Shown piece after piece: positions 1 to 7,646 of a stretch of 27,036 nt of DNA; positions within the stretch are counted from its first letter, which is position 1, and every line of letters starts with the position of its first letter. Source of the stretch: JBBSTY01 sp038235385 (lineage in GTDB: Bacteria > Actinomycetota > Acidimicrobiia > Acidimicrobiales > Acidimicrobilacustridaceae); NCBI GenBank assembly GCA_038235385.1, contig JBBSTY010000043.1, positions 1 to 27,036 of the forward strand, in the 5' to 3' direction. Below the pieces are notes generated by a model. It had not been told where the DNA came from. It worked only from the letters and a program-made list of their open reading frames with translations, and did not search any database. A program made the position numbers and the translations under genes.

Positions 1-997
1 CGACGGGGGTGGTGGTGTCGACGGGCACGGTGGTGTCGGCGGGCACGGTGGTGTCGGCGGGCACGGTGGTGTCGACGGGCACGGTGGTGTCGGCGGGCAC
101 GGTGGTGTCGGCGGGCACGGTGGTGTCGACGGGCACGGTGGTCTCGACGGGCACAGTAGTGACCACGGTGGGCACGGTCGTCGGGGGGACCTCGTTGCAG
201 ACGGGCTTGACGAAGGTGTCCGTGTCGAGGGTGACCGCGCCCGAGCGGGCGAGGGCGCGTCCCTCGACGGTCACACCACTGGTGACCGTGACGGAAGCCT
301 CCGCCATGATCGTGCCGACCATGACCGATCCGGTGCCGAGGGTGGCGGAGCTGCCCACCTGCCAGAACACGTTGCAGGACTGAGCGCCATTGATGAGCGT
401 GACGGTGCTGCTCGATCCGGTGATGAGCGTCGAATCCGTTTGAAAGATGAACACGGCATTCGGGTCACCAGCGCCATCGAGCACAAGCGGGCCGGTGAGG
501 CTGAGTGCGCCCTTGCTGGGCCCTGCGTACACGCCGCCCTGCAACTCCAGGTTGGCCAAGTCCGCAGCCGTGTTGGCATCGATGGGCCGGTTGGCTGCGT
601 CGACGTAGGCTGTGGTGAGGTCGGCTTGGGCTTGGGCAGCTGCTGCGTTGGCCACGTCGGTTGTCGCCGGGGCGACGACCAACCCCGGGGGGAACCCGGT
701 GATCGCGGGGCCGGGGGAAAGGCCGAGGCTGCCGCCGAGCACGCTTGGGCCGGTGTTCGTCACGGTCGACCCGCCGAGAACGACATAGTTGTCGGCCGTG
801 GCGAGAGGAACGCTGGGAACGACCGCTGCGCTCGCGCCCGAGGCGACGACGAGGGTTCCGGCGGCGAGCGAGAGCACGGTGAGGGCGGCGCCCGCCCATC
901 GCGTCAAGGCGACCGCAGAGATTCTGCTTCGCTGCATGAGGACGAGACCGAGAACGAGAACGAGAACGACGCTGACAGAACTTCCCACGATGAACAT
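1..997 (-). CDS. DUF3494 ice-binding-like exported protein (partial, C-terminus off the left edge)
   Basis: At least 332 codons are present. After a hydrophobic N-terminus the protein reads LATADNYVVLGGSTVTNTGP, then GDPNAVFIFQ, CNVFWQVGSSATLGTG and EGRALARSGAVTLDT, all hallmarks of the DUF3494 (IBP-1 type) beta-solenoid fold. Known members bind ice or act as secreted adhesion/antifreeze proteins. The domain ends in FVKPVCNEVPP and runs into a Thr/Val/Pro linker of 6-residue repeats that continues off the window. I chose the ATG at 997 because AAAGGGG (1005-1011) lies 7 bases before it. A second ATG at 937 would give a cleaner Sec signal peptide (MQRSRIS..., AxA before AVVPSVPL) but has no ribosome site. 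From 997 the product carries two successive hydrophobic stretches, which is odd. Family call is firm; ice binding itself is not shown. Confidence 0.9.
   Translation of the reverse strand, partial: MFIVGSSVSVVLVLVLGLVLMQRSRISAVALTRWAGAALTVLSLAAGTLVVASGASAAVVPSVPLATADNYVVLGGSTVTNTGPSVLGGSLGLSPGPAITGFPPGLVVAPATTDVANAAAAQAQADLTTAYVDAANRPIDANTAADLANLELQGGVYAGPSKGALSLTGPLVLDGAGDPNAVFIFQTDSTLITGSSSTVTLINGAQSCNVFWQVGSSATLGTGSVMVGTIMAEASVTVTSGVTVEGRALARSGAVTLDTDTFVKPVCNEVPPTTVPTVVTTVPVETTVPVDTTVPADTTVPADTTVPVDTTVPADTTVPADTTVPVDTTTPV
11..154. repeat. Tandem 18-bp minisatellite (8 units) in the ice-binding protein linker
   Basis: Eight consecutive 18-bp units run from 11 to 154. They differ almost only at one base (gac or ggc), giving VPVDTT or VPADTT on the minus strand. 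The order D-A-A, D-A-A, D, then a variant unit, suggests a 54-bp higher-order repeat. Degenerate units flank it on both sides and the tract probably continues past base 1. Every unit is a multiple of three, so copy-number changes keep the reading frame. Confidence 0.9.
941..970. repeat. Hexanucleotide repeat in the ice-binding protein N-terminus
   Basis: Five 6-base units (gacgag, accgag, aacgag, aacgag, aacgac) encode the alternating Val-Leu hydrophobic stretch of the first N-terminal segment on the minus strand. Slippage would change the hydrophobic length in 2-residue steps. Confidence 0.7.
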
Positions 998-1222
998 CGC
1001 AGGGCCCCTTTCTCGCAACCTGCGCAGTCCGCCGAATGGAACTGCACCAGGGTTGCAGCGGAACCATACCATTGAGTTTCAATACTTGCTTTAAATTACT
1101 TGTTTTTAAATACCGCTGTTGCGCGACGGCGCGAGCAAGGTGGAGTGGCACTCCTTCGAGCACTTCGCTTGTGCGCTGCTCGTCATGACCCATTGATCCG
1201 GGCTCGGTCGGCTGCGGGTGAT

Positions 1223-1301
1223 CTCGGTTCGGTAGCGGGGCCGCTGTCGACGCGTATCGCCGTGGTGAAGAAGGGCGAGGCCATGGCGCGATGAGGGCGC
1301 T
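1223..1301 (-). pseudogene. Decayed copy of the racemase 3' end
   Basis: This stretch aligns almost base for base with 1917-1996, the 3' end of the intact racemase gene, with about three-quarters of positions matching and one single-base indel near 1290. Read on the minus strand it gives RAMASPFFTTAIRVDSGPA, against RAMASPFIAKVIRVSSGLA in the intact protein, after a frameshift. Only about 26 codons survive. It lies just beyond the GNAT gene, so the GNAT gene is bracketed by a real and a dead racemase tail. Bases 998-1222 otherwise hold only an AT-rich island (about 1070-1125), which may contain the ice-binding gene's promoter; I cannot assign hexamers there. Confidence 0.75.
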
Positions 1302-1339
1302 CGCTTCGAATTGCACGGTCGGGGCGTCGCCCACTGCGC

Positions 1340-1813
1340 TCAGACCTCGGGTTCGGCCGGAACGAGCGTGAGCTTCAAGCCGTCGTGACTGGCCACGAAT
1401 CCGAGCGTCTCGTAGAAGCGGCAGGCATCGCCGCGGCGGCGGTCGGTGGTGAGTTGGATCATCCCGCATCCCTGGGTCCTGGCCCAGATGATCGCCCAAT
1501 CCAGCATCTGATGACCTATGTCGTGGCCGCGTAGATCACCCGCCACTCGGACGCCTTCGAACTGCGCGCGGCGTCGGCCGCCGTGGGTGAGACATGGGAG
1601 CATCGTGGCCTGGAGGCACGAGACGACCCGTCCGTCCTGATCGCCCACGACCAGCAGGTGGTTCGGGTCGGCATCGATGTCAGCGAACGCCAACTCGTAC
1701 TCGGCGATGGATCCCGACTCACGCGCGGCGCCGAGGACATCGTCGGTCAGGAGCGCCACGATCGCCGGCAGGTCGGCGCGGACAGCTCGACGGAAGCAAA
1801 GGTCGACGGCCAT
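1340..1813 (-). CDS. GNAT-family N-acetyltransferase
   Basis: 157 residues, a normal size for a one-domain GNAT enzyme, which moves an acetyl group from acetyl-CoA to an amine. The acetyl-CoA-binding motif A is visible as GVRVAGDLRGHDIGHQMLDW (RGHDIG loop), followed by the usual ACRFYETLGF motif near the C-terminus. The start at 1813 is the ATG directly before the conserved FRRAVRADLPAIV beginning; an in-frame upstream extension would run into the racemase gene and shows no family features. It follows the racemase by 82 bases on the same strand, so it may be its cotranscribed partner. The acceptor is unknown; an amino acid is a guess from context. Confidence 0.88.
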   Translation of the reverse strand: MAVDLCFRRAVRADLPAIVALLTDDVLGAARESGSIAEYELAFADIDADPNHLLVVGDQDGRVVSCLQATMLPCLTHGGRRRAQFEGVRVAGDLRGHDIGHQMLDWAIIWARTQGCGMIQLTTDRRRGDACRFYETLGFVASHDGLKLTLVPAEPEV

Positions 1814-1819
1814 CGACTG

Positions 1820-1825
1820 AGTATT
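1820..1825 (-). promoter_or_regulatory. Possible -10 box of the GNAT gene
   Basis: AATACT on the minus strand ends 6 bases before the ATG, the same geometry as several other genes here. It would give a leaderless transcript. No clear -35 element and no Shine-Dalgarno sequence. Confidence 0.35.
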
Positions 1826-1895
1826 GCTGCGATCAAGCTCCAGCGAGGAACCTGTCGGAGCAAGGAGGCAGCACCGGCCGACATGCGGACCCCGT

Positions 1896-3002
1896 TCAGC
1901 GGTGGGGTACGCGCGCTCTCGGTTGGGCGGCGAGGCCGCTGCTGACACGGATGACCTTGGCGATGAAGGGCGATGCCATGGCGCGGGTGAGGGCGCTGTA
2001 GTCGAGTTGGAAGGTCAGCTCGTCGCCGACCTCGGTGGGGCAGCGGCCGGCATCGAGCACGAGGTGGTCGCTGCTGGCACCGACCAGTTCGAACGAGTCG
2101 GGCGGGGTGAGGCCAGCGGGGTCGGTGTCCTGGTGACCGAGTGCGACGATGACCCGCCGGCGGTCGCCGCGGTCGATGGGCGGTGATGCGATCCCGAACG
2201 CAGTCAGGGCGACGGTGCCCCAGGGCGCCGAAGGCTTGATCTTCGACTCGATGACCTCGCCGACCAGCGTGATGGCATCGGTGAAGAGCCCGTCGATCGG
2301 GTCTCGCCGGAGGGTCTCGCGGCCGAGGAGGATCGATTCGCCCAAGCGGAGATCGTTGACTCGACCGATGTCGTGTCCGTTGAGCGCCCAGTCGAGGTTG
2401 GCCGAGTTCCCACCGGAGACGACGTCGAGGGTGACCTGGAACGTCGACTCGATCGAGGTCGCCAGTGCCGACAGCTGCGCCATGTTGACGGTGTCGGGAG
2501 CGATGCCGTTCTGACACGCGAGGTTGGTGCCGATCCCGCGCAGCTCGAGGCCGGTCATCCCGAGCACCTCACCGGCCACGTCGGCGAGGTCGTCGGGCAG
2601 GATGCCCTCACGCAGGTCCCCGAGCTCGACCATGAGCAGGACGCCGTGTCGCCGTCCGATCGCTCGGGCGGCGACGTCGAGGGCGCGCAGGACGGTGAGC
2701 TCGGTGTTGCAGCTCACATCGGCTTGCTCGACGACGCGGGCGACCTGACTGGGCATCGGCGAACGGACGAGCATCATCGGTGCGGCGATCCGCGCCCGGC
2801 GCATGGCCTCGATGTTCTCGATGCGTGAATCGCCGAGCCCGGCCACGCCGGCGAGACGGAGCTGCTGGGCGACCTCGGGTGAGCCGAGGGCTGCCTTGGT
2901 GACGGCAGTGACGCGGATGCCCCGATGGCCGAGACGTTCGACGAGTGTCCGAGCGTTGTGCTGGATCTTGTCGAGGTCGATCTCGAGGCGAGGCGCGCTC
3001 AC
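1896..3002 (-). CDS. PLP-dependent amino-acid racemase (alanine/ornithine racemase family)
   Basis: 368 residues with the alanine-racemase N-terminal TIM-barrel fold. The start LEIDLDKIQHNA is the classic beginning, and Lys36 in VTKAALG is the expected Schiff-base lysine for pyridoxal phosphate. GLGDSRIENI, MVELGDLREGI and VSGGNSANLDW match the ornithine-racemase-like branch rather than cell-wall Alr. The substrate is not readable from sequence; ornithine, glutamate or an N-acyl amino acid are all possible. Its ATG overlaps the stop of the DUF1611 gene (ATGA at 2999-3002), so the two are translationally coupled and probably act in one pathway. A dead copy of its 3' end lies at 1223-1301. The last dozen residues (AAQPRARVPHR) look like unconserved tail. 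Confidence 0.9.
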   Translation of the reverse strand: MSAPRLEIDLDKIQHNARTLVERLGHRGIRVTAVTKAALGSPEVAQQLRLAGVAGLGDSRIENIEAMRRARIAAPMMLVRSPMPSQVARVVEQADVSCNTELTVLRALDVAARAIGRRHGVLLMVELGDLREGILPDDLADVAGEVLGMTGLELRGIGTNLACQNGIAPDTVNMAQLSALATSIESTFQVTLDVVSGGNSANLDWALNGHDIGRVNDLRLGESILLGRETLRRDPIDGLFTDAITLVGEVIESKIKPSAPWGTVALTAFGIASPPIDRGDRRRVIVALGHQDTDPAGLTPPDSFELVGASSDHLVLDAGRCPTEVGDELTFQLDYSALTRAMASPFIAKVIRVSSGLAAQPRARVPHR

Positions 3003-4129
3003 CCCACCCTGGCGGTGTGCGTCTCCGCGAGGTCGGGGAACGCCTGGAGGACCATGTCCACCAGAACGTCGGGGGAGCGGGTGAGCGCATCGGTGGCGGG
3101 GATGCCGAGCTCGAGCTCGTAGAGCGTGATCGCCGCGGTGATCTCGGCGTCGGTCATGTTCTCGTGGTTGATCGTGAGCCCGATGACCTTCGTGTCGGCG
3201 AAGGTCTCGATCAGCGTGATCTCCGACTGGGGCGTCGGCATCGCGACGTCCGGGAAGTCGCCGAGCGTGGCCCGGGCGGGGGCGTGCTGGAGCACGACGC
3301 CGTCGGGCTTGGCGCCGCGGAGGATGAACGTCGAGGTGAGGTAGGCAGGGTGGCTGAGGGCGCCCTGGCCCTCGACGATGATGACGTCGGGATGCTCGGC
3401 CTCGAACGCTTCGACGACCGTCGATTCCATCTCACCCGAGCAGAACTGGGACGGAATGGCATCGAGGGCGATGCCGTAGCGGGCACCCTGGATGAGGCCG
3501 GTCTGACCGGTGCCGATCATGACCGCCTTGATGCCGTGATCGTTGAGCGCCTGGGTGAGCACCGTGGCGGTGGTGCGCTTGCCGATGGCGCCATCGGTGC
3601 CGAGCACCGCGATGCGAGGACAGGTGACCTCGGCGATGCGGCCGCTGAACATCCGCAGGTCCTTCTTGGCCCGGGGTCGTCGTACATCGAGGATCTCGAC
3701 CTCGTGCAGCGCGGCTGCGGCGGCGAACTCGGGATCGTCGTTCAGGAACTCGTGGAGGCCGTTCACGATGTTCATCCCGATGCTGATGGCGTCGAGGACG
3801 AGGGTGCGCTCGATCGGCGACAGCATGCCGCTCGCCGGCGCCATCCCGAAGATGAAGAAATCCGGGATGCCGGCGGCGAGGGTCAGCGCCTCGGCCAGAT
3901 CGTTGACCACCATGACGCCGTTCGGCTTCTCGTCGAGGATGGCACCGGCGTCGGATCCCGAGCAGGTGCTGTCGATCACGGACACGATCTCGTAGCGCTC
4001 CGACGCACGCACCAGCCCGTTGGCCGTCTTGCCGTCGAGGCGTCCGAAGTTGGCCTCGCAGTACACCACGGCGGTGGGACGCGCTCGCTCGGACGCGCCC
4101 GATGGGGCGACGGATGGCGTGCTGGACAT
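2999..4129 (-). CDS. DUF1611 family protein (DgcN-type, putative D-glutamate N-acetyltransferase)
   Basis: 376 residues. The N-terminal half (about 19-170) is Rossmann-like with NGLHEFLNDDPE; the C-terminal half opens with a P-loop-like GTDGAIGKRTT (177-187) followed by GTGQTGLIQG and EGQGALSHPAY, the DUF1611 signature. From literature as I recall it, DgcN of this family acetylates D-glutamate, and the product is then racemised by DgcA on the way to L-glutamate. Here the overlapping downstream gene is a PLP racemase instead. The ATG is supported by GAGGAG 6 bases upstream (4136-4141). The first 18 residues are a non-conserved leader. Family call is firm; the D-glutamate reaction is transferred by homology. 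Confidence 0.88.
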   Translation of the reverse strand: MSSTPSVAPSGASERARPTAVVYCEANFGRLDGKTANGLVRASERYEIVSVIDSTCSGSDAGAILDEKPNGVMVVNDLAEALTLAAGIPDFFIFGMAPASGMLSPIERTLVLDAISIGMNIVNGLHEFLNDDPEFAAAAALHEVEILDVRRPRAKKDLRMFSGRIAEVTCPRIAVLGTDGAIGKRTTATVLTQALNDHGIKAVMIGTGQTGLIQGARYGIALDAIPSQFCSGEMESTVVEAFEAEHPDVIIVEGQGALSHPAYLTSTFILRGAKPDGVVLQHAPARATLGDFPDVAMPTPQSEITLIETFADTKVIGLTINHENMTDAEITAAITLYELELGIPATDALTRSPDVLVDMVLQAFPDLAETHTARVG

Positions 4130-4239
4130 GGTGTGCTCCTCGAGATGGGCTCAGAGGAGGCGACGGCAGCGTTCCGGCCGATGAGGCCCGGATGTCAACG
4201 AGATGTCCCCGGTGAGCCGGGTGATCCCGCCATGGTAGT

Positions 4240-5055
4240 TCATCCTGTCGAAGGAACCTCATCAGCGGGGGCGGTCGTCGGCCGGTTCGGCGACCGGTCG
4301 TCCGAGGCCGTGCGGCCGTCGTCGCCAGCCCGAGTCGGTCGTCGGCCCCCGTCGAAGGTCGGCACCAGGTCGAGGAGGTGCGAGACGTCCACACCGTCGT
4401 CGAACGCCTCGCATCTGGTGCGCTCGAACAGCCTCGCCGGGCCCTCGACGTTGGCCGTGGCGCCGCTCACCCGCAGCCACGTGCCCTCGTACATGGCCAG
4501 CACCGGGCAGAGGTTCTCCTCGAGGAACTCGCTGATGCGTTCGTCGCGCGTCTCGCCCATGAAGGTCGACGCCGGGTCGGCGTCGACGTAGTGGAGGTTG
4601 ATCTGGAACGGCACCAGTCCGAGCGCGGTGAACGACTTCGGCAGGCAGATGGGCATGTCGTTGGTGGTGCGGATCGACGGGCACGCGACGTTGGTTCCCG
4701 CCGAGGCGCCGAGGTATCGGGTTGCACCGTCACGTACGCGTTCGCTGAGGCCGTCGATCACGTCGAGGCCGTAGAGCGTGTCGAGGAGCCGGAACGAGTT
4801 ACCACCGCCCATCATCACGACATCGGCCTCGAGGATCGCCCGGTCAGGGGCGGAGGATCGATGCGCCGAGATGGCCTCGATGCCGAACGATGCGAACGCC
4901 GTGATGGCGCGGTCGGCGTAGGTGTCCCAGTCGGCGAGCGCGAACGGCACGAACGTCACGCGGTCGTTGCGAGCGACGGCGGCAAACGCCTCGGCGGCGT
5001 GGGCGTACATCGCGTCGCCGTAGTTCGTCGAGTTCGAGAGCAAGAGCAGTTCCAT
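4240..5055 (-). CDS. pepE: Alpha-aspartyl dipeptidase (peptidase E, family S51)
   Basis: The start MELLLLSNST is the same as in E. coli PepE, and the rest follows that protein closely: MMGGGNSF, LGASAGTNVACPSIRTTNDMP and GETRDERI. Ser118 in GASAG is the nucleophile and His155 in NLHYVDADP the partner. The family cleaves dipeptides with N-terminal aspartate in the cytoplasm. At 271 residues it is some 40 longer than E. coli PepE; the excess is a Gly/Arg/Asp/Pro-rich tail after about residue 225 with no visible fold. AGGA lies 8 bases before the ATG. It precedes the DUF1611 gene by 110 bases on the same strand, which suggests shared use in peptide or amino-acid salvage. Confidence 0.93.
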   Translation of the reverse strand: MELLLLSNSTNYGDAMYAHAAEAFAAVARNDRVTFVPFALADWDTYADRAITAFASFGIEAISAHRSSAPDRAILEADVVMMGGGNSFRLLDTLYGLDVIDGLSERVRDGATRYLGASAGTNVACPSIRTTNDMPICLPKSFTALGLVPFQINLHYVDADPASTFMGETRDERISEFLEENLCPVLAMYEGTWLRVSGATANVEGPARLFERTRCEAFDDGVDVSHLLDLVPTFDGGRRPTRAGDDGRTASDDRSPNRPTTAPADEVPSTG

Positions 5056-5194
5056 GCGTGCTGTCCTGCTCCCCGGGGTCCCGCTGGCGATGGACCACCC
5101 TACGACGACGATGGTGCGCAGCCGTCCGCAGCCGTCGGTGGGGGTGTCGCCGACGTGGGGTCGACGCCGTCCTTCCCCGATCCCGGTGATCCCC

Positions 5195-6664
5195 TCACGA
5201 CGACGACGTTCCCCCGGCTCGGGTCGCGGCGGAGGTCATCAGGTGGCCGAGCACGTCGATCTTGGCGCTGATCTGGTCGGTCCAGGGGAACCCGGTGTTG
5301 AGCCGGAGGTGGTCCCCGAACCGGCCTGAAGCCGAGAACAGCGGTCCCGGCGCGATGTGGATGTCGCGTCGCACCGCCCGCTCGTAGAGGTCGAGCGAGT
5401 CGAGGCCGGGGACCTGGATCCAGAGCACGTGACCGCCACTCGGATCGGTGTGGCGGGTGCCAGCCGGGAAGGCGCGATCGACGGCCTCGATCATCTGGTG
5501 CATCTGCTCGGCGTAGCGACGCCGGACCCTGCGCAGATGACGATCGAACCCGCCGCTCTCCACGAACGCGGCCATGGCCACCTGAGGCGCGGTGGGGCTG
5601 GCCTGGTTGACGACCAGCTTCAGGTGCTCGAAGGCGTTCTGGTACCGCCCCGGGATCGCCCACCCCACGCGCAGTCCCGGCGAGACCGTCTTGGAGAACG
5701 AGCTGCAGTAGAGGACCCGGCCGTGGGTGTCGAAGGCCTTCACCGCCTTCGGTCGCGGTCCCTCGAACACGAGATCCCCGTACACGTCGTCTTCGACCAA
5801 TGGGACATCGTGGGCGTCGAGGAGCTCCACCAGGGTCTGCTTGTCGTCGTCGGTCATGCACGAGCCCGACGGGTTGGAGTAGTTCGAGACGATGGCCACC
5901 GCAGCGATCGGCCGACGTTCGAGCACTCGGGCCAGGGCGATGAGGTCGATGCCGTGTCGGGGGTGGGCCGGGACCTCGACCACCTTCAGGTCGAGTGACG
6001 CGACCACCTCGAGCAGCGCGTAGTAGGCGGGACTCTCGATGGCCACGGTGTCGCCCGGGCGGGTCACGGCTCGGATCGAGAGGTACACGGCCTCCTTGGC
6101 GCCGCTGGTGATCACGATGTCATCGGGCGTGACCGCGTACCCGGCGTCGAGGCCGTGTTGGGCGACGGCGCGCCGCAGGGCGGGATTACCGGGCGGTGCG
6201 TCATAGGAGTGGCACACGGTGGGCTGCAGCCGCAGCGCCTGCCCGAGGAGGCGGTTCAGGGCCGGGATGGCCATCAGCTCGGGCCCCTGCACCGCGGCGC
6301 CGAGCGTCGGGCGCTGGGGGTTCCCGATCCCGAGGTTCAGCTTCAACGACAGCGCGGCGTCGATCCGGCGAGCGCGCATCGACGACGCCGGTGCTCCTGG
6401 CTCGAGCCGCTCGGTCCGGGTGACTCGCTCCACGTAGTAACCGGATCTCGGTCGGGAACGGATCAGACCCTGGGCCTCGAGAAGCCGACATGCCTCGACC
6501 GCGGTCGTGAGGCTGACCTCGTGCTGCTCCCGCAGTCGGCGGAGGGACGGGATCCGACTGCCCGGCGGATGGAGGCCATCGGCGATCTGACGGGCGACGG
6601 CGTCGGCGACCTGGACGTAGAGCGGTCGCGGATGTTGGTCGGGTTCGTCGGGTTCGTCGGACAC
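5195..6664 (-). CDS. MocR-type regulator (GntR winged helix fused to an aminotransferase fold)
   Basis: 489 residues from the GTG at 6664. Residues 14-80 are a GntR winged helix (PLYVQVADAVARQIADG, PSLRRLREQHEVS, LEAQGLIRSRPRSGYYV). Residues 105-480 are a class I aminotransferase fold, with NPSG (264-267), EDDVYGDL (291-298) and the PLP lysine K325 in SSFSKTVSPGLRVGW. MocR proteins use bound PLP or its amino-acid adducts as a signal. An ATG at 6715 is in frame, but choosing it would put the palindromic operator inside the coding region and add a poorly conserved leader; I prefer GTG 6664, although it lacks a Shine-Dalgarno site. It is divergent from metF-like/metE and is followed, 139 bases on, by pepE. 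Confidence 0.9.
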   Translation of the reverse strand: MSDEPDEPDQHPRPLYVQVADAVARQIADGLHPPGSRIPSLRRLREQHEVSLTTAVEACRLLEAQGLIRSRPRSGYYVERVTRTERLEPGAPASSMRARRIDAALSLKLNLGIGNPQRPTLGAAVQGPELMAIPALNRLLGQALRLQPTVCHSYDAPPGNPALRRAVAQHGLDAGYAVTPDDIVITSGAKEAVYLSIRAVTRPGDTVAIESPAYYALLEVVASLDLKVVEVPAHPRHGIDLIALARVLERRPIAAVAIVSNYSNPSGSCMTDDDKQTLVELLDAHDVPLVEDDVYGDLVFEGPRPKAVKAFDTHGRVLYCSSFSKTVSPGLRVGWAIPGRYQNAFEHLKLVVNQASPTAPQVAMAAFVESGGFDRHLRRVRRRYAEQMHQMIEAVDRAFPAGTRHTDPSGGHVLWIQVPGLDSLDLYERAVRRDIHIAPGPLFSASGRFGDHLRLNTGFPWTDQISAKIDVLGHLMTSAATRAGGTSSS

Positions 6665-6671
6665 CGATGAA

Positions 6672-6724
6672 CTGTACGCCAGTACAGATCGGGAACCTTG
6701 CCCTGTTCTCGCCATCTGTACTGG
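6672..6724. promoter_or_regulatory. Putative MocR operator with three CTGTAC half-sites
   Basis: CTGTAC at 6672-6677 and GTACAG at 6682-6687 form an inverted repeat with a 4-base spacer. In addition CCAGTACAGAT (6679-6689) is an exact inverted copy of ATCTGTACTGG (6714-6724). The sites fill the space between the MocR gene and the metF-like gene. An array of spaced half-sites suits dimeric MocR proteins, but binding by this regulator is inferred from position alone. Confidence 0.65.
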
Positions 6725-6747
6725 TCGACAAACCGGCGATCTGTGCC

Positions 6748-6776
6748 TTCTCACGGTGCTCCCCGGTTCGTACGGT
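6748..6776 (+). promoter_or_regulatory. Putative metF-like promoter (leaderless)
   Basis: TTCTCA (6748-6753), 17 bases, then TACGGT (6771-6776), ending 6 bases before the ATG at 6783. Transcription would begin at or next to the start codon. It lies about 24 bases downstream of the last CTGTAC half-site. Confidence 0.5.
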
Positions 6777-6782
6777 GACGAC

Positions 6783-7577
6783 ATGTCCACTTCTGAGCAC
6801 GGTTTCGAGGTCGTGTGGGAGATCGAACCTCCGCTCCGCGCCGACGTCGGTCTGCTGCACGCGCAACTCGATGTCGCGTCCCGCGTGACCACCACCGTCC
6901 TCGTGCCCGACAACCACATCGGACAGGCCACGGTGTCGAGCATCGCGATCGCACGTGAGGTCCGCACCAGGGCGCTGCACCCGATCGCGTGTCTGAACGC
7001 GCGGGACCGCAACCTGCTCGGGCTCCGTCGCGACCTGTTGACCTGTGATCTCGACGGCATCGATGACTTGTTGCTCGTCTACGGCGACGAGCCCGAGGTC
7101 GGCAGCCGGGCGTCGGACCTGACCGTCCGGACGATGGTGCAGGAGTGCCGGCAACGGTCACCGCACGTGCGCCTGGGTGTGACCACGCGTCTCGGGTCGT
7201 TGCCGGCGTGGAAGCTCGCCGCTGATCGGCTCTTCGTGCAGGTCTCCTATGACGTCGATGCGCTGCTGCGCTGGCGGGACCAGATCCGCTTCGAAGGACC
7301 TGTGTACCCCGCAATTCTGGTCGTGCCCAGCGTCGCGATGGCCCATCGACTGGCCGCTCGTGTCCCCGCCCTGCGGGTGCCCGACCGCTGGCTCGAGTCG
7401 ATCGACCGTGATCCGAACGCTGGCGTGGAGTTGGCGGCGGCGTTGGCCGAGCGCCTCCGCGAGAGCGGCGCGTTCGAGGGCATCCACATGGTCAGCGGCC
7501 GCCGTCACCGCGAGGCCTCATCCCGCCTGCGGGGCCTCGCGGCCCCAGCGCAGCCCCGCAGCGCCGTGGCCGTCTGA
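6783..7577 (+). CDS. MetF-like methylenetetrahydrofolate reductase (short, divergent)
   Basis: 264 residues, shorter than the roughly 290-300 of E. coli MetF. The barrel landmarks are recognisable: VVWEIEPPL with the catalytic-type Glu, LVPDNHIGQ, LHPIACLNARDRNLLGL, GIDDLLLVYGDEP, VQVSYDVDALLRWRDQI and, near the end, LRESGAFEGIHMVSGRRHR. The usual RGDPP is YGDEP here, and much of the flavin-contact sequence differs, so this may be one of the non-canonical MTHFRs of actinobacteria rather than a standard FAD enzyme. MTHFR makes 5-methyltetrahydrofolate, the methyl donor for MetE, whose gene follows 69 bases later. I start at ATG 6783; the ATG at 6756 would overlap the promoter. The final 15 residues are unconserved. 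Confidence 0.82.
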   Translation: MSTSEHGFEVVWEIEPPLRADVGLLHAQLDVASRVTTTVLVPDNHIGQATVSSIAIAREVRTRALHPIACLNARDRNLLGLRRDLLTCDLDGIDDLLLVYGDEPEVGSRASDLTVRTMVQECRQRSPHVRLGVTTRLGSLPAWKLAADRLFVQVSYDVDALLRWRDQIRFEGPVYPAILVVPSVAMAHRLAARVPALRVPDRWLESIDRDPNAGVELAAALAERLRESGAFEGIHMVSGRRHREASSRLRGLAAPAQPRSAVAV

Positions 7578-7633
7578 TCTCGTGCGCCTGGCGTACGCCC
7601 ACGCGTTCAACTCTTTCCCGTACCCGCACCTCC

Positions 7634-7638
7634 AGGAG
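7634..7638 (+). promoter_or_regulatory. Ribosome binding site of metE
   Basis: AGGAG 8 bases before the metE ATG at 7647. It is one of the few strong Shine-Dalgarno sites on the plus strand and fits an internal operon gene after a leaderless first gene. Confidence 0.7.
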
Positions 7639-7646
7639 CGACGCAC

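Noticed and set aside
9..383. Open frame of Thr/Val/Gly repeats on the plus strand
   Set aside because: It is the antisense of the repeat linker and domain of the ice-binding gene; it has no ribosome site and no family features.
4193..4198. TTGACA on the minus strand upstream of the DUF1611 gene
   Set aside because: A perfect -35 hexamer but nothing like a -10 box 16-18 bases downstream.
2945..4591. 548-codon plus-strand open frame
   Set aside because: Antisense to the DUF1611 and pepE genes; very Arg/Gly/Asp/Val-rich and without motifs, as usual for shadows in GC-rich DNA.
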